This document shows, in pieces, positions 34,764 through 43,645 of a stretch of DNA of 64,000 nt. Both the position numbers and the translations under genes were made by a program. The notes under the pieces are model-generated. The model was given only the letters and a program-made list of their open reading frames with translations, was not told the DNA's origin and did no database searches. Source of the stretch: DASYAE01 sp036501535 (GTDB taxonomy: Bacteria; Actinomycetota; Actinomycetes; Streptomycetales; Catenulisporaceae); contig DASYAE010000021.1 of the NCBI GenBank assembly GCA_036501535.1, positions 99,882 through 163,881 on the forward strand. Reading direction: 5' to 3'. Numbering within the stretch: position 1 is the first letter of the stretch; every line of letters starts with the position of its first letter.

Positions 34764-35837
34764 CTAACTGCCAGAACCCTGAGCCTGCGCGCGGGCCTCC
34801 CCGATCACGGCCAGAGCCTGCACCGCGTCGCGCGGGTCGACCGGCACCGGGGCGCCGTCGAGCAGGGAGGCCGCGATACCGGCGTAGTAGGACTCGTAGC
34901 TGCCGCGCTCGGTGGGCACCTGGCGCAGTTCGTCGCCGGCGCCGAGCAGGCCGTGCCGCTGCGGGGCGTCGACGCCCCAGTTCTCGTCTCCCGGCCGCCC
35001 GCCGCTGCGCAGCGCCTCCTCCTGCACGTCGAGGCCGTACTTGACGTAGGCGGCCTTCGAGCCGAGCACCCGGAAGCGCGGGCCGAGCTGCGGCGTCACC
35101 GCGGACATCCACAAATGCGAGCGGACGCCGCCGGCGTGGGTGATGGCGACGAAGGTGTCGTCATCGGAGCGGACGCCGGCGCGGCGGGTGTCGGTCTCCG
35201 CGTAGACGGCGGTCGGCGGGCCGAACAGCTGCAGTGCCTGGTCGATCAGGTGGCTGCCGAGGTCGTAGAGCAGCCCTGCGGCCTGTTCCGGGCCGCCGGT
35301 CTCGCGCCAGCCGCCGTGCGGGGCCGGCCGCCAGCGCTCGAACCGCGACTCGAACCGGGCCACCGTGCCGAGTTCGCCGGAGTCGATCAGCCGCCGCACG
35401 GTCAGGAAGTCGCCGTCCCAGCGCCGGTTCTGGTAGACGGAGAGCAGCAGCCCGGCCTTCTCCGCCGCGTCCACCAGCTCGGCGCCCTGCGCCGCGGTGG
35501 GCGTGAACGGCTTGTCGACGACCACCGGCAGCCCGGCGGCCAGCGCGGACCGGGCCAGCGGCGCGTGCGCGTCGTTCGGCGCGGCGACCACGGCCAGGTC
35601 GTAGTCCCCGGCGTTCGCGAACACCTCGTCGGGGTTCGACAGGACCCTGACGCCGTCGTACGCGGCGCGGGCCTGCGCGGCGCGCTCGGCGTTCCCGGTG
35701 ACCACTGCCGCGACCCGCATTCGGGACGTTGCGGCGACCAGCGGGGCGTGGAAGACGGCTCCGGCGAGCCCGTAGCCGATCACCGCGACGCGCAGCCGGC
35801 GGTCGTCCGCGGAGTCCGGGGAGGTGGAAGCGCTCAT
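34764..35837 (-). CDS. Gfo/Idh/MocA family oxidoreductase
   Basis: 357 residues. VAVIGYGLAGAVFHAPL is the dinucleotide-binding GxGxxG region, VVAAPNDAHAPLARSALAAG and VVDKPFTPTAAQG are conserved in the family, and the EKP-type Lys lies in DKPF. The C-terminal domain carries YDLGSHLIDQALQLFGPP. NAD(P)-dependent dehydrogenase of a sugar or inositol-like substrate. ATG 35837 has GGTGGA upstream; GTG 35846 is an alternative. Confidence 0.92.
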   Translation of the reverse strand: MSASTSPDSADDRRLRVAVIGYGLAGAVFHAPLVAATSRMRVAAVVTGNAERAAQARAAYDGVRVLSNPDEVFANAGDYDLAVVAAPNDAHAPLARSALAAGLPVVVDKPFTPTAAQGAELVDAAEKAGLLLSVYQNRRWDGDFLTVRRLIDSGELGTVARFESRFERWRPAPHGGWRETGGPEQAAGLLYDLGSHLIDQALQLFGPPTAVYAETDTRRAGVRSDDDTFVAITHAGGVRSHLWMSAVTPQLGPRFRVLGSKAAYVKYGLDVQEEALRSGGRPGDENWGVDAPQRHGLLGAGDELRQVPTERGSYESYYAGIAASLLDGAPVPVDPRDAVQALAVIGEARAQAQGSGS

Positions 35838-35889
35838 GGCGTCCACCCAACCATAGGGATTCGGGCGCCGCCGAGCCGGGCCCGGCCGG

Positions 35890-36519
35890 TCACGCCCGGG
35901 AGCCGAGCGGGACCGACGCGTAGGTCTCCCACTCGTACTGCTGGTTGTCCCGGTTCAGGATGATCAGCTCGGCGCTGCCGATGTGCGCCCCGGCCGACTC
36001 CGGTGCGACCGAGTCGAGCGCTTCGTCGATCGGGGCGGCCGGACCCTCGCCGTTGCTGTAGGCCAGCGAGACGTGCGGCCGGAAGCCGTCGGCCGGCCCC
36101 GGGGCCTCGGGCAGCACCTCGCCGATTCCGGCCCGGATCGCGCCGCGCACCGCGGCTGGGCTGGCCGGGTCGAAGAAGCAGCACACCGCCTCGGGCTCAA
36201 CCTGCGGACGCCCGAACCGCAGCTCGAACGGCTCGACGCCGGCAAGGTGGCCGGCCGCGGCCGCCACGATCTCGTCCACCGTCGAGCGCTTGACCTCGTC
36301 GACGAAGCCGACGCCCTGCAGGGTGAGGTGCAGCCACTGGTTCGGGACCGGGTCCAGGACCTCGAGTGGCGCAAGCGCGAGGCGGTAGGACTCGGCCATG
36401 CGGTGTACGTCGAACTGGTCGGCGAGAGTGAGGTGCCACGTGTAGTACCTGCGGCCTACAGCCCACCCCGGACGCCACCACCAGTGGTCACTCATGCGCT
36501 GCGTGGCGGGTTGGTTCAC
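35890..36519 (-). CDS. 2'-5' RNA ligase family protein
   Basis: 209 residues. The two HxTx-like motifs of the 2H phosphoesterase fold are HLTLQG (about residue 65) and HVSLAY (about 150). It may act on cyclic phosphates of RNA or nucleotides. GTG 36519 has GGAGG 9 nt upstream; ATG 36495 (MSDHWWWRPG) is a possible later start. It is divergent from the GH6 cellulase. Confidence 0.85.
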   Translation of the reverse strand: MNQPATQRMSDHWWWRPGWAVGRRYYTWHLTLADQFDVHRMAESYRLALAPLEVLDPVPNQWLHLTLQGVGFVDEVKRSTVDEIVAAAAGHLAGVEPFELRFGRPQVEPEAVCCFFDPASPAAVRGAIRAGIGEVLPEAPGPADGFRPHVSLAYSNGEGPAAPIDEALDSVAPESAGAHIGSAELIILNRDNQQYEWETYASVPLGSRA

Positions 36520-36699
36520 GGTCGCTCGCCTCCATGCCGGTCGATTCGCGATTTCGCGCGGTGCCCGCACGTATGCCCGGAAACTTTCACAATCGCGCGC
36601 CGCGTCACCCTTCTTCGGTTCGGATCAGCGCGGCCGGTCGACCCGGCACTTCACCCGTTTGGCGGACCTGTCACCGGGGCGGGGCCGCGCCGACCCTGG

Positions 36700-36727
36700 T
36701 TGACGTGGCAAGGCCCCTGATTACGCT
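36700..36727 (+). promoter_or_regulatory. Promoter of the GH6 cellulase
   Basis: TTGACG (36700-36705), 16-nt spacer, TACGCT (36722-36727), giving a leader of about 33 nt before ATG 36767. No copy of the LacI palindrome found elsewhere is present here. Confidence 0.5.
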
Positions 36728-36766
36728 CCCGCCCTGGCAGCAGTCCGGCCGCGGTGAGGAGCGCCC

Positions 36767-38176
36767 ATGCAGTCAGTCGAGGCAGTGCAGGCAGAGCACG
36801 GGGGAGCATCGGCGCGGCCGTGGCGCGGCAGGCGTGGTCGGCGCGATCAGTACCGTGCGGGATCGCGCCGCGCGCGGGCCGCGGGGCTGGCCGCGGCGCT
36901 GGCCTGCGGGCTGTGCGTCCCGCTCGCGGCGGCGGGGCCGGCCGCGGCGGTGACAGGCAGCCTGCCGGCGGGCACCGCCTTTTACGTGAATCCGAACTCG
37001 AACGTGGCCAAGTGGGTCGCGGCGAACCCCGGCGACTCGCGCGAGTCGACGATCGCGTCGAAGATCGCCAGCCAGCCGTCGGCCAGCTGGTTCACCACGT
37101 ACAACCCGACCACCATCGCGTCGCAGGTATCGGCGATCACGACGCCCGCCGCGGCGGCGGGCAAGGTGCCGGTCCTGGTCATGTACGACATCCCCAACCG
37201 GGACTGCGGCGGCGCCTCGGCCGGCGGTGCGGGATCCATCGCGAACTACGAGACGTGGGCCTCGGCCTTCGCCTCCGGGCTCGGCAGCGCCACCGCGATC
37301 GTGCTGGTCGAGCCGGACTCGCTGGCCCTGCAGACCTGCCTTTCCAGCTCGGACGTCTCAGCCCGGGACGCCGCGATCGCCTTCGCCGGCCACGCGATCC
37401 GCACTGACGACCCGAACGCGCACGTCTACTTCGACGGCGGCCACTCGGACTGGAACCCGGCCTCGCAGCAGGCTGCCGCGCTCGAGGCGGCGGACGTGAC
37501 GACCGACGCGAACGGCGTGTTCACCGACGCGTCCAACTTCGAGTGGACCAACGACGAGCTCTGGTACGGCCAGCAGATCCTGCAGGACATCGGGAACTCG
37601 TCGCTGCACCTGGTGATCGACACCAGCCGCAACGGCGCCGGGCCCGGCAACACCTGGTGCGACCCGTCCGGCCGGGCGCTCGGCCTGAACCCGACCGCGA
37701 ACACCGGGTATTCGTATGTTGACGCCTTCCTGTGGGTCAAGCCGCCGGGCGAGTCGGACGGCTGCGCGGACGCGGCCGGCACCTTCGACCCGGCGCTGGC
37801 CTACGCGCTGGCCACGAACGCGCCGGCCGGAACACCGAGCTGCGCGGTGACCTACGCCGTGCAGAGCTCGTGGACCGGCGGCCTGACCGTGAACGTGACC
37901 GTGGCGAACACCGGCAAGAGCAACCTCGGCGGCTGGACGGTCGTCTGGACCTTCCCGGGCGACGAGGTCATCACGAACCTGTGGGAGGGCTACTTCACCC
38001 AGAGCGGGGAGACCGTCTCGGCGCACGACTACTTCGGCACGAACCAGACCGTCGCGCCCGGGTCGAGTGCCAGCTTCGGCTTCCAGGGCACCTGGACCTC
38101 CAGCGACGCCTCGCCGACCTCGTTCAGCATGATCGCGAACAACGGCGGCACGTCGGTCGCCTGCGCCGTGGGCTGA
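36767..38176 (+). CDS. Secreted GH6 cellulase with C-terminal CBM2
   Basis: 469 residues. A long N-terminus with twin and multiple Arg precedes a hydrophobic signal segment ending AAAGPAAA (about 45-62). The GH6 domain (65-350) has both signatures: YDIPNRDC with Asp146 and LVEPDSL with Asp184, plus WVKPPGESDG. A CBM2 (about 357-469) follows directly, bounded by two Cys, with no Ser/Pro linker. It should hydrolyse cellulose outside the cell as endoglucanase or cellobiohydrolase. GAGGAG precedes the ATG. Confidence 0.93.
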   Translation: MQSVEAVQAEHGGASARPWRGRRGRRDQYRAGSRRARAAGLAAALACGLCVPLAAAGPAAAVTGSLPAGTAFYVNPNSNVAKWVAANPGDSRESTIASKIASQPSASWFTTYNPTTIASQVSAITTPAAAAGKVPVLVMYDIPNRDCGGASAGGAGSIANYETWASAFASGLGSATAIVLVEPDSLALQTCLSSSDVSARDAAIAFAGHAIRTDDPNAHVYFDGGHSDWNPASQQAAALEAADVTTDANGVFTDASNFEWTNDELWYGQQILQDIGNSSLHLVIDTSRNGAGPGNTWCDPSGRALGLNPTANTGYSYVDAFLWVKPPGESDGCADAAGTFDPALAYALATNAPAGTPSCAVTYAVQSSWTGGLTVNVTVANTGKSNLGGWTVVWTFPGDEVITNLWEGYFTQSGETVSAHDYFGTNQTVAPGSSASFGFQGTWTSSDASPTSFSMIANNGGTSVACAVG

Positions 38177-38215
38177 GCCGGGACCGGTTCGGTTCGGCCA
38201 CGATGTCCCGGCGGA

Positions 38216-38221
38216 TATCCT
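38216..38221 (+). promoter_or_regulatory. -35/-10 promoter of the YbaK gene, leaderless candidate
   Basis: TTCGGC (38193-38198), 17-nt spacer, TATCCT, then 6 nt to GTG 38228. Confidence 0.5.
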
Positions 38222-38227
38222 GAGCCG

Positions 38228-38812
38228 GTGACGACGATCAAGCTCTCCTTCGAGCCGGCCGCGGACTGGCCCGACCTGCTCGCGGCGCCCACGGCGAAGG
38301 CGCTCGGCGGGCTGCCGCCCGGCGCGGCGGTCGAGGTCGCCGAGATCGACCCGGGCCTGGCGGACACGGCGGCGTTCTGCGCGGCCTACGGGATCGCGCC
38401 GGACGAGTCGGCGAACTGTGTGATCGTGGCGGCGAAGCGGGCCGGTGAGGTGACCTACGCCGCCTGCCTCGTGCTGGCCACCACCCGGGCCGACATCAAC
38501 GGCCTGGCGCGCCGGCACCTCGGCGCGCGGAAGATCTCGTTCGCGCCGATGGACGAGGCGGTCGCGCTCACCGGCATGCAGTACGGCGGCATCACGCCGG
38601 TCGGGCTGCCGGCGGGGTGGCCGATCCTGATCGACCCGGCAGTGGCCGAGAGCGCGGGCGTGGTGGTCGGCTCCGGGATCCGCGGCTCGAAGCTGCGGCT
38701 GCCGGGCGCGGTGCTGGCGGCGCTGCCCGGCGTCAAGGTGCTGGAGGGGCTGGGCATGCCGGTTCCCGCTGCGGCCCCGGATGCGGCCGGGGACGACGGC
38801 GACCGGGACTGA
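38228..38812 (+). CDS. YbaK/EbsC family aminoacyl-tRNA deacylase
   Basis: 194 residues. KISFAPMDEAVALTGMQYGGITPVGLP and VVGSGIRGSKLRLPG are the signatures of the YbaK fold, which hydrolyses mischarged aminoacyl-tRNA. It has no synthetase domain, so it acts in trans. The acidic tail is variable. GTG 38228 fits a leaderless promoter. A bidirectional hairpin separates it from the toxin-immunity module. Confidence 0.9.
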   Translation: MTTIKLSFEPAADWPDLLAAPTAKALGGLPPGAAVEVAEIDPGLADTAAFCAAYGIAPDESANCVIVAAKRAGEVTYAACLVLATTRADINGLARRHLGARKISFAPMDEAVALTGMQYGGITPVGLPAGWPILIDPAVAESAGVVVGSGIRGSKLRLPGAVLAALPGVKVLEGLGMPVPAAAPDAAGDDGDRD

Positions 38813-38853
38813 CCTCGGAACTTCAGCCTGTGCGGTGGATCTGACGCCGTGTT

Positions 38854-38878
38854 GGCGGAAAGGCGCGCGCTTTTCGCC
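38854..38878. terminator. Bidirectional hairpin terminator
   Basis: 9-bp stem (38854-38862 with 38870-38878, one G-T pair) and a 7-nt loop, between the convergent YbaK and immunity genes. The arms contain AAAG/CTTTT. Confidence 0.55.
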
Positions 38879-38881
38879 TCT

Positions 38882-39502
38882 TCAGGAGAGCGCCTGCAAT
38901 GCTGTGATGTATTGCTCGGCCAGTGCGCGCCCGGCGGCGATCAGGTCCGGCAGGGCTTCAGCTCCTCGTGTTTCCAGGGCCTGCACCATGTCGAGCCAGA
39001 ACCGCAGTTCCCGAGCGGTGAAGGTCTCGTCAGAGTCCGCTGCTGAAAGGTCCGAGGGGGGATCTTCGATGTCCCGCTCTGATTCGATGCGATGATTGTC
39101 GGCGAACTCTGTGAACTCGAAGAAGTACTCGACCTGACTCTCCGCGTAGTCACGACAGGTCTCCGCGGTGGCGACCTGCAGGGAGTAGGCAGCCACATAG
39201 GCATCAGAGGCGGCGGTGAACGGCCAGAAGGGGGCACCCACGGGCGCCTGGTCGTATTCGTCATCGAGAGCGACGACAGCCTCGGTGAATCGGACCAGGG
39301 ATTCCGTGCCGGGCTCCCGGGCGGCGAGGTCGCCGAGGCCTGCAGCGGGACCGGAGATGTAGTCCACGGAGTGGATCACACTCCAGACCCCCCAGTCCCC
39401 CGGATCGAGGGCGATGCGCAGGGCCCTGGCGAGATTCACCCGGGCCAGCAGTCGCAACTGCTCCTCGCTCAGCGGCTCAAGGGCAGCCAGTACCTGCTCC
39501 AC
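38882..39502 (-). CDS. Candidate immunity protein of the RHS toxin
   Basis: 206 residues, mostly helical and strongly acidic, with no signal peptide. Features are LGDLAAREPGTESLVRF, VEYFFEFTEFADNHRIESE and FWLDMVQALETRG. I do not recognise the family. The position is decisive: it overlaps the 3' end of the RHS gene by 26 nt on the same strand. GTG 39502 has GGAGGAGG 7 nt upstream inside the toxin gene; GTG 39511 would sit on that site. GC content is visibly lower than in neighbouring genes, as is usual for exchanged toxin tips and immunity genes. Confidence 0.65.
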   Translation of the reverse strand: MEQVLAALEPLSEEQLRLLARVNLARALRIALDPGDWGVWSVIHSVDYISGPAAGLGDLAAREPGTESLVRFTEAVVALDDEYDQAPVGAPFWPFTAASDAYVAAYSLQVATAETCRDYAESQVEYFFEFTEFADNHRIESERDIEDPPSDLSAADSDETFTARELRFWLDMVQALETRGAEALPDLIAAGRALAEQYITALQALS

Positions 39503-42500
39503 CCGCAGCACCTCCTCCTGCCCCTCCCACGCCGAACTCCCGCTCGCCTTGGAAGGGAGCGTTTCGCATGGCGGGAGGGTTGTTCACCATGCCCGCAGTG
39601 AGCGGACCGGTCAGTGTGCCGCCCGCGTCGCGGATCTGGTTCTCGCACCAGGGGCAGATGTTCCGGCTGGCGCCGCCGCCCACCATAGTCCATCCCTGGC
39701 TCTCGATATGCGCCTTGGCGGTCATCTCGGCGTCGAGGTTGCTGATGTTCGGCGCGGCGACTTCCGGGATCGTCCCGGTGGGGTTGAGCATCGCCCTTTG
39801 GGCGCCGCTCAGCCCCTCGCCGCTGCCTGCGACGACGTCCACCTGAGTGCCGTCGGGTTTGAGCGCCCGGACCACCGCGGTCGACGTGTTGTTGTAGTTT
39901 CGGCCGCCATTCGGGAACCTCGAGTCCCATCGCGCGTTCTGGATCTGGCTGGCTCGCCAGGAGAAGGCGGTGCCGAGCACGTTGGCCAGGCCGAGGGGAT
40001 CGAGCCACAGCAACGGGTCGAGGACATAGGCGTAAGGATTGGGCGCAGGCGTCAGACCGAGGGGATCCGGTGTGGTGTACCGGCCGGTACCGGGGTCGTA
40101 GTACCGGAACAGGTTGTAGTCCAGGCCTGTTTCGGAGTCGTGGTACTGGCCGGGGAAGCGTAGCGGGCAGTCGGTGGCGTGCTGGTCGCGGTCGGCGCCG
40201 ACCGCGTATCCCCACGACGTGGTGTGTGGCCGCCAGGCGACCGCTCCGGTATCGGGGTCGACGAGTTCGGTCGGGGTGCCGACGAGGTCTGTGATGATGG
40301 CGTGGAACTGCCGGTCGATGACCTGCTGCGGCGCGTCGGTCAGGTAGCTGCACTGGTCCTGGGCCATGGGCGTGTAACCGCCGAACTCATAGTCCCAGGT
40401 GGTCACGGTGATCCGGTCGGTCGCCGCGCGGCGGTGCTCCTGCTCGGCCAGACGGCTCCCGTCCCAGCTGAACACATACTGCTCGGCCACGGCTCCGTCG
40501 GCGTCAAGGCGCTGTTTGGCGATCCGGCGGCCAAGGCCGTCGTACCGGTAGTTCCAGACGACGCCTTCGGGTGTGGTGGCGGCGATGAGACGGTCGTAGG
40601 CGTCGTAGGCGTAAATCGACTTTCGCGTCCGGCCGGAGAGCGTGCGTCGCTGAGTGCTTGTCAAACGGCCCTGAGCGTCGTATTCGTAACGGGTTCGCCC
40701 GGCGCTGCGCAGCAGCGTGCCCGAGACCTCCCACTGGCCGGCGTCCGCCGAGTCGGGGTCGCGGGAGTCCTGGGCCGTCGTCAGGTTTCCCGCCGGATCG
40801 TAGGCGTAGCGCTCCTGCCACCGGGCGGCGTCGACGGCGACGATCCGCCCGGCCGGGTCGTGGCTGTAGCGGCGCGTCCCGAAGACTGGATCGGCGACGG
40901 TCTCCAACGCCCCGTCAGCTCGGTAGCTATAGGTGCGCTCCAGCAGACTGCGCGCGGCTCCGCTCCCGGCCGGCCCTTCCACGGCCACGAGGTTCAGCGA
41001 GCTCAGCTGCCCCGAGTCGGTCCAGCTGCGGGTCAGAGCGACTGACGGGCTCAGCCAGCGGTGGGTTTCCCGGCCGGACCGGTCGTGGCCGAAGCTGAAC
41101 CCGCGGCCGTTCGCCTCGATGTCGAGCAGGGCGCCCGCGGCGTCGAAGCGCCGCACGCTGGTGCGCCCGCTCGGCGTGGTCGACGCCACCGCCTGTCCGC
41201 GTGCGTCGTATGACGTGGTCAGGCTTCGCCCGCCGAAGGACTCCGAGGTGACCCTGCCCATCGCGTCGCGGGTATAGGTCAGTTCCCCCTCTTCGCTGTG
41301 GACGCTCGCCAGCCGGTCCAACGCGTCGTAACGCAGGCGGGTCGAGTGGTCGCCCGCCTCGTCGCGCTGCTCGACGACGCGGCCCAGGGCGTCCCGCGAG
41401 AGAGTGATCGCCTGCGCCGCCGCGTTGACGCGGCGGATCACCCGCCCGGCGGGGTCGAGTTCGTAGGCGAGCTCGCGCCCGTCGAAGTCCCGCTCGCCCA
41501 CCAGGCGCCCGACCGGATCGAACCGGTAGGACCAGGTCGCGCCCAGCGGACCGGTGACCGTCGTCAGGCGGAGTTCCGTGTCGTGCGCGAACGCGTAGCG
41601 TGCCCCGTCCGGTCCGGTCCGAGCCGCGATCACGCCGTACGGCCCGATCTCGAAGGCGGTCGCCGCGCCGCCCGGGTCGGTGTGCCGCACGCAGTTGCCG
41701 TCGGCGTCGTACTCCCAGCGTTCCGGTGCGCCGCCCCCGGCGGCGCGCGAGAGCAGACTCCCTCGTCCGTCGTAGGTCAGAGCGCTTATCTGCCCCTGCG
41801 GCCCGCTCTCGCCCACGATGCGGCCGAGCGCATCGCGCTGCAGTGTCCAACTCGCGCCCTGGGCGTCGGTCAGGCCGACCAACAGCCCGGCCCGGTCGCT
41901 GACCGTCGTGGTGGTCGCGCCTGCGGAGTCGACGGCCGAGGCGAGGGCACCGTTCTGCGTGTATGTGTAAGTCGTGGCCGCCCCGAGCGGATCGAGTACC
42001 GACAGCAGGTTGCCTGCGCCGTCGTACGTGTAGCGCCAGATCGCGCCTCCGGGCTCGGTCAGGCTCCTGAGATCGTCGTGCTCGTCGTGTTCGGCGACGA
42101 TGACGCCGCCGTCGGGCCGGTGGACCCGGCTGCGGTTGCCGTGTTGGTCGCGCTCGATGACGGTGCGGGCGCCGGTCTGATCGGTGATGGCGCCGACCTG
42201 GCCGTACCGGTCGTACTGCGTCGCAACGGCGTGGCCGAGCGGGTCGACGACGCGCACCACGTTGCCCGACTCGTCGTAGTGATGCTCGGTGTGCGCCCCC
42301 TGACTGTCGGTGTAGACGGTGACCCGCTCGTCCTCCCGATAGTCGAAGGAGCCTGAGAGGTATCCGCCATCGCCCTCGGTCCGCGCGACGCGGCCGCGTT
42401 CGTCGTACTCGTAGGCGAACCGGTAGCCGGTGCGGTTGATCCAGGCGCGGATGCGATCGTGCTCGTCCCACTCGTAGCAGAAGGGCGCCCCTGAGGAGTC

Positions 42501-43589
42501 GGTGACCGCGATCAGGCGCCCGGCCGGGTCGTACCGGTAGTCGAGCAGCCGGGCGGTCTCAGCGCCCTGGGCGTCGAGCAGGCTCAGCGCCTCGACCCGG
42601 AAGCCTGTGGGGTGGTACTGCGTCTCCACGGCGATCCGGTATCCGCCGGAATGCGTGACCAGCGTCGGGATTCCCCGGTCGCGTCCGAAGGTGATCCGGT
42701 TGCCGTGGCGGTCGCAGATCGCCGTCAGCGGTCGGATGACGGCCCCGTCTCGGCGGATCTCGGCGTCGACCGTGGTGAACTCGTAGGACGTCTTCGCGTC
42801 GCGATTCAGGACCCGGATGGTGTCCGACGACCGGTCCCAGGTCAGCACGGTCCGGGGGCCGGCCGAGGAGAGGACCTGCCGGCCGGGCATGGTGGGCACC
42901 GGGAAGGCGAGCTTGCGCGCGTCGTCGTCCACGAACACGATGCCGTCCGGCCCGATCGAGACCCTGATGTCCAGAGTCGAGCAGAAACCCGGACCGAACA
43001 GCCCCGCTCCCTCATATCGCGAGGCGTAGGCACGGCGCAGCACCAGTGGCAGCACGCCGGGCAGCCCGACATCGATGCGCGATGTGACCATCTGTCCGGT
43101 CACCACGTCGACCGGTTCGCCCGCCTTGCCGCAGCCCCCGACCCCTTTGCCGCCCACCGGATCGTCCTGGCCGGCGCCCTGATCCCCGCCGCCGCGCGAA
43201 CCCTCCCCGGGCCGGGAGCCGCCCGAGCCGCCCCCGCCGTCTTCACCACCCGAGTAGCCGGCCTCGGTACCGAGACCGTTGAAGGCGTCTGCCCCGTCCC
43301 CGTCGGTTGCCTCCATGCTGCCCGCGTAGTCGTGCAACCGGGTGGAGGTGCCCTCCATCACCCGTCCGCCCTCGGTCAGCCCGTCACCGACGACGCCGGT
43401 GACCTCCTCGCTCCCGTCCCCGATGGCCTTGGTCGCCCCGGTGGTGTCCCCCGAGATCGCGGACTTGATCTTCGCGTGGACGGTCTGCAGGGTGGAGCCG
43501 GCCTCGCCGAGCGCCTGGCTGAGATCCTGGAGTACCGGCGTCGCCGCGCGTATCTCGTCGGGATTGATGTTCGTCGGTGTCGAGGCCAT
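39477..43589 (-). CDS. RHS-repeat polymorphic toxin with deaminase-like C-terminal domain
   Basis: 1370 residues. N-terminal 1-100 is helical, resembling a WXG100/ESX-type export domain with no Sec signal. A Gly/Ser linker and a DUF6531-like segment (EPVDVVTGQM) follow. Dozens of YD/RHS repeats build the cocoon and end at the core motif NPYAYVLDPLLWLDPLGL (about 1184-1201). The tip, 1202-1370, has a deaminase pattern: Asp-Ala-Glu at 1286-1288 and CPWC at 1312-1315, resembling YwqJ/BURPS668_1122-type deaminases. Target base unknown. It lies between the WXG100-like gene and the immunity candidate. Confidence 0.85.
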   Translation of the reverse strand: MASTPTNINPDEIRAATPVLQDLSQALGEAGSTLQTVHAKIKSAISGDTTGATKAIGDGSEEVTGVVGDGLTEGGRVMEGTSTRLHDYAGSMEATDGDGADAFNGLGTEAGYSGGEDGGGGSGGSRPGEGSRGGGDQGAGQDDPVGGKGVGGCGKAGEPVDVVTGQMVTSRIDVGLPGVLPLVLRRAYASRYEGAGLFGPGFCSTLDIRVSIGPDGIVFVDDDARKLAFPVPTMPGRQVLSSAGPRTVLTWDRSSDTIRVLNRDAKTSYEFTTVDAEIRRDGAVIRPLTAICDRHGNRITFGRDRGIPTLVTHSGGYRIAVETQYHPTGFRVEALSLLDAQGAETARLLDYRYDPAGRLIAVTDSSGAPFCYEWDEHDRIRAWINRTGYRFAYEYDERGRVARTEGDGGYLSGSFDYREDERVTVYTDSQGAHTEHHYDESGNVVRVVDPLGHAVATQYDRYGQVGAITDQTGARTVIERDQHGNRSRVHRPDGGVIVAEHDEHDDLRSLTEPGGAIWRYTYDGAGNLLSVLDPLGAATTYTYTQNGALASAVDSAGATTTTVSDRAGLLVGLTDAQGASWTLQRDALGRIVGESGPQGQISALTYDGRGSLLSRAAGGGAPERWEYDADGNCVRHTDPGGAATAFEIGPYGVIAARTGPDGARYAFAHDTELRLTTVTGPLGATWSYRFDPVGRLVGERDFDGRELAYELDPAGRVIRRVNAAAQAITLSRDALGRVVEQRDEAGDHSTRLRYDALDRLASVHSEEGELTYTRDAMGRVTSESFGGRSLTTSYDARGQAVASTTPSGRTSVRRFDAAGALLDIEANGRGFSFGHDRSGRETHRWLSPSVALTRSWTDSGQLSSLNLVAVEGPAGSGAARSLLERTYSYRADGALETVADPVFGTRRYSHDPAGRIVAVDAARWQERYAYDPAGNLTTAQDSRDPDSADAGQWEVSGTLLRSAGRTRYEYDAQGRLTSTQRRTLSGRTRKSIYAYDAYDRLIAATTPEGVVWNYRYDGLGRRIAKQRLDADGAVAEQYVFSWDGSRLAEQEHRRAATDRITVTTWDYEFGGYTPMAQDQCSYLTDAPQQVIDRQFHAIITDLVGTPTELVDPDTGAVAWRPHTTSWGYAVGADRDQHATDCPLRFPGQYHDSETGLDYNLFRYYDPGTGRYTTPDPLGLTPAPNPYAYVLDPLLWLDPLGLANVLGTAFSWRASQIQNARWDSRFPNGGRNYNNTSTAVVRALKPDGTQVDVVAGSGEGLSGAQRAMLNPTGTIPEVAAPNISNLDAEMTAKAHIESQGWTMVGGGASRNICPWCENQIRDAGGTLTGPLTAGMVNNPPAMRNAPFQGEREFGVGGAGGGAAGGAGTGCP

Positions 43590-43645
43590 CGCTCAGTCCC
43601 CCGTGGTCGTGTCCTGCTCCCTGCTTCCGCCGCACCGGCTCCGGG

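Noticed and set aside
39477..43589. YD repeats as a CRISPR or DNA tandem repeat
   Set aside because: The periodicity is at protein level with divergent DNA, inside one long coding frame.
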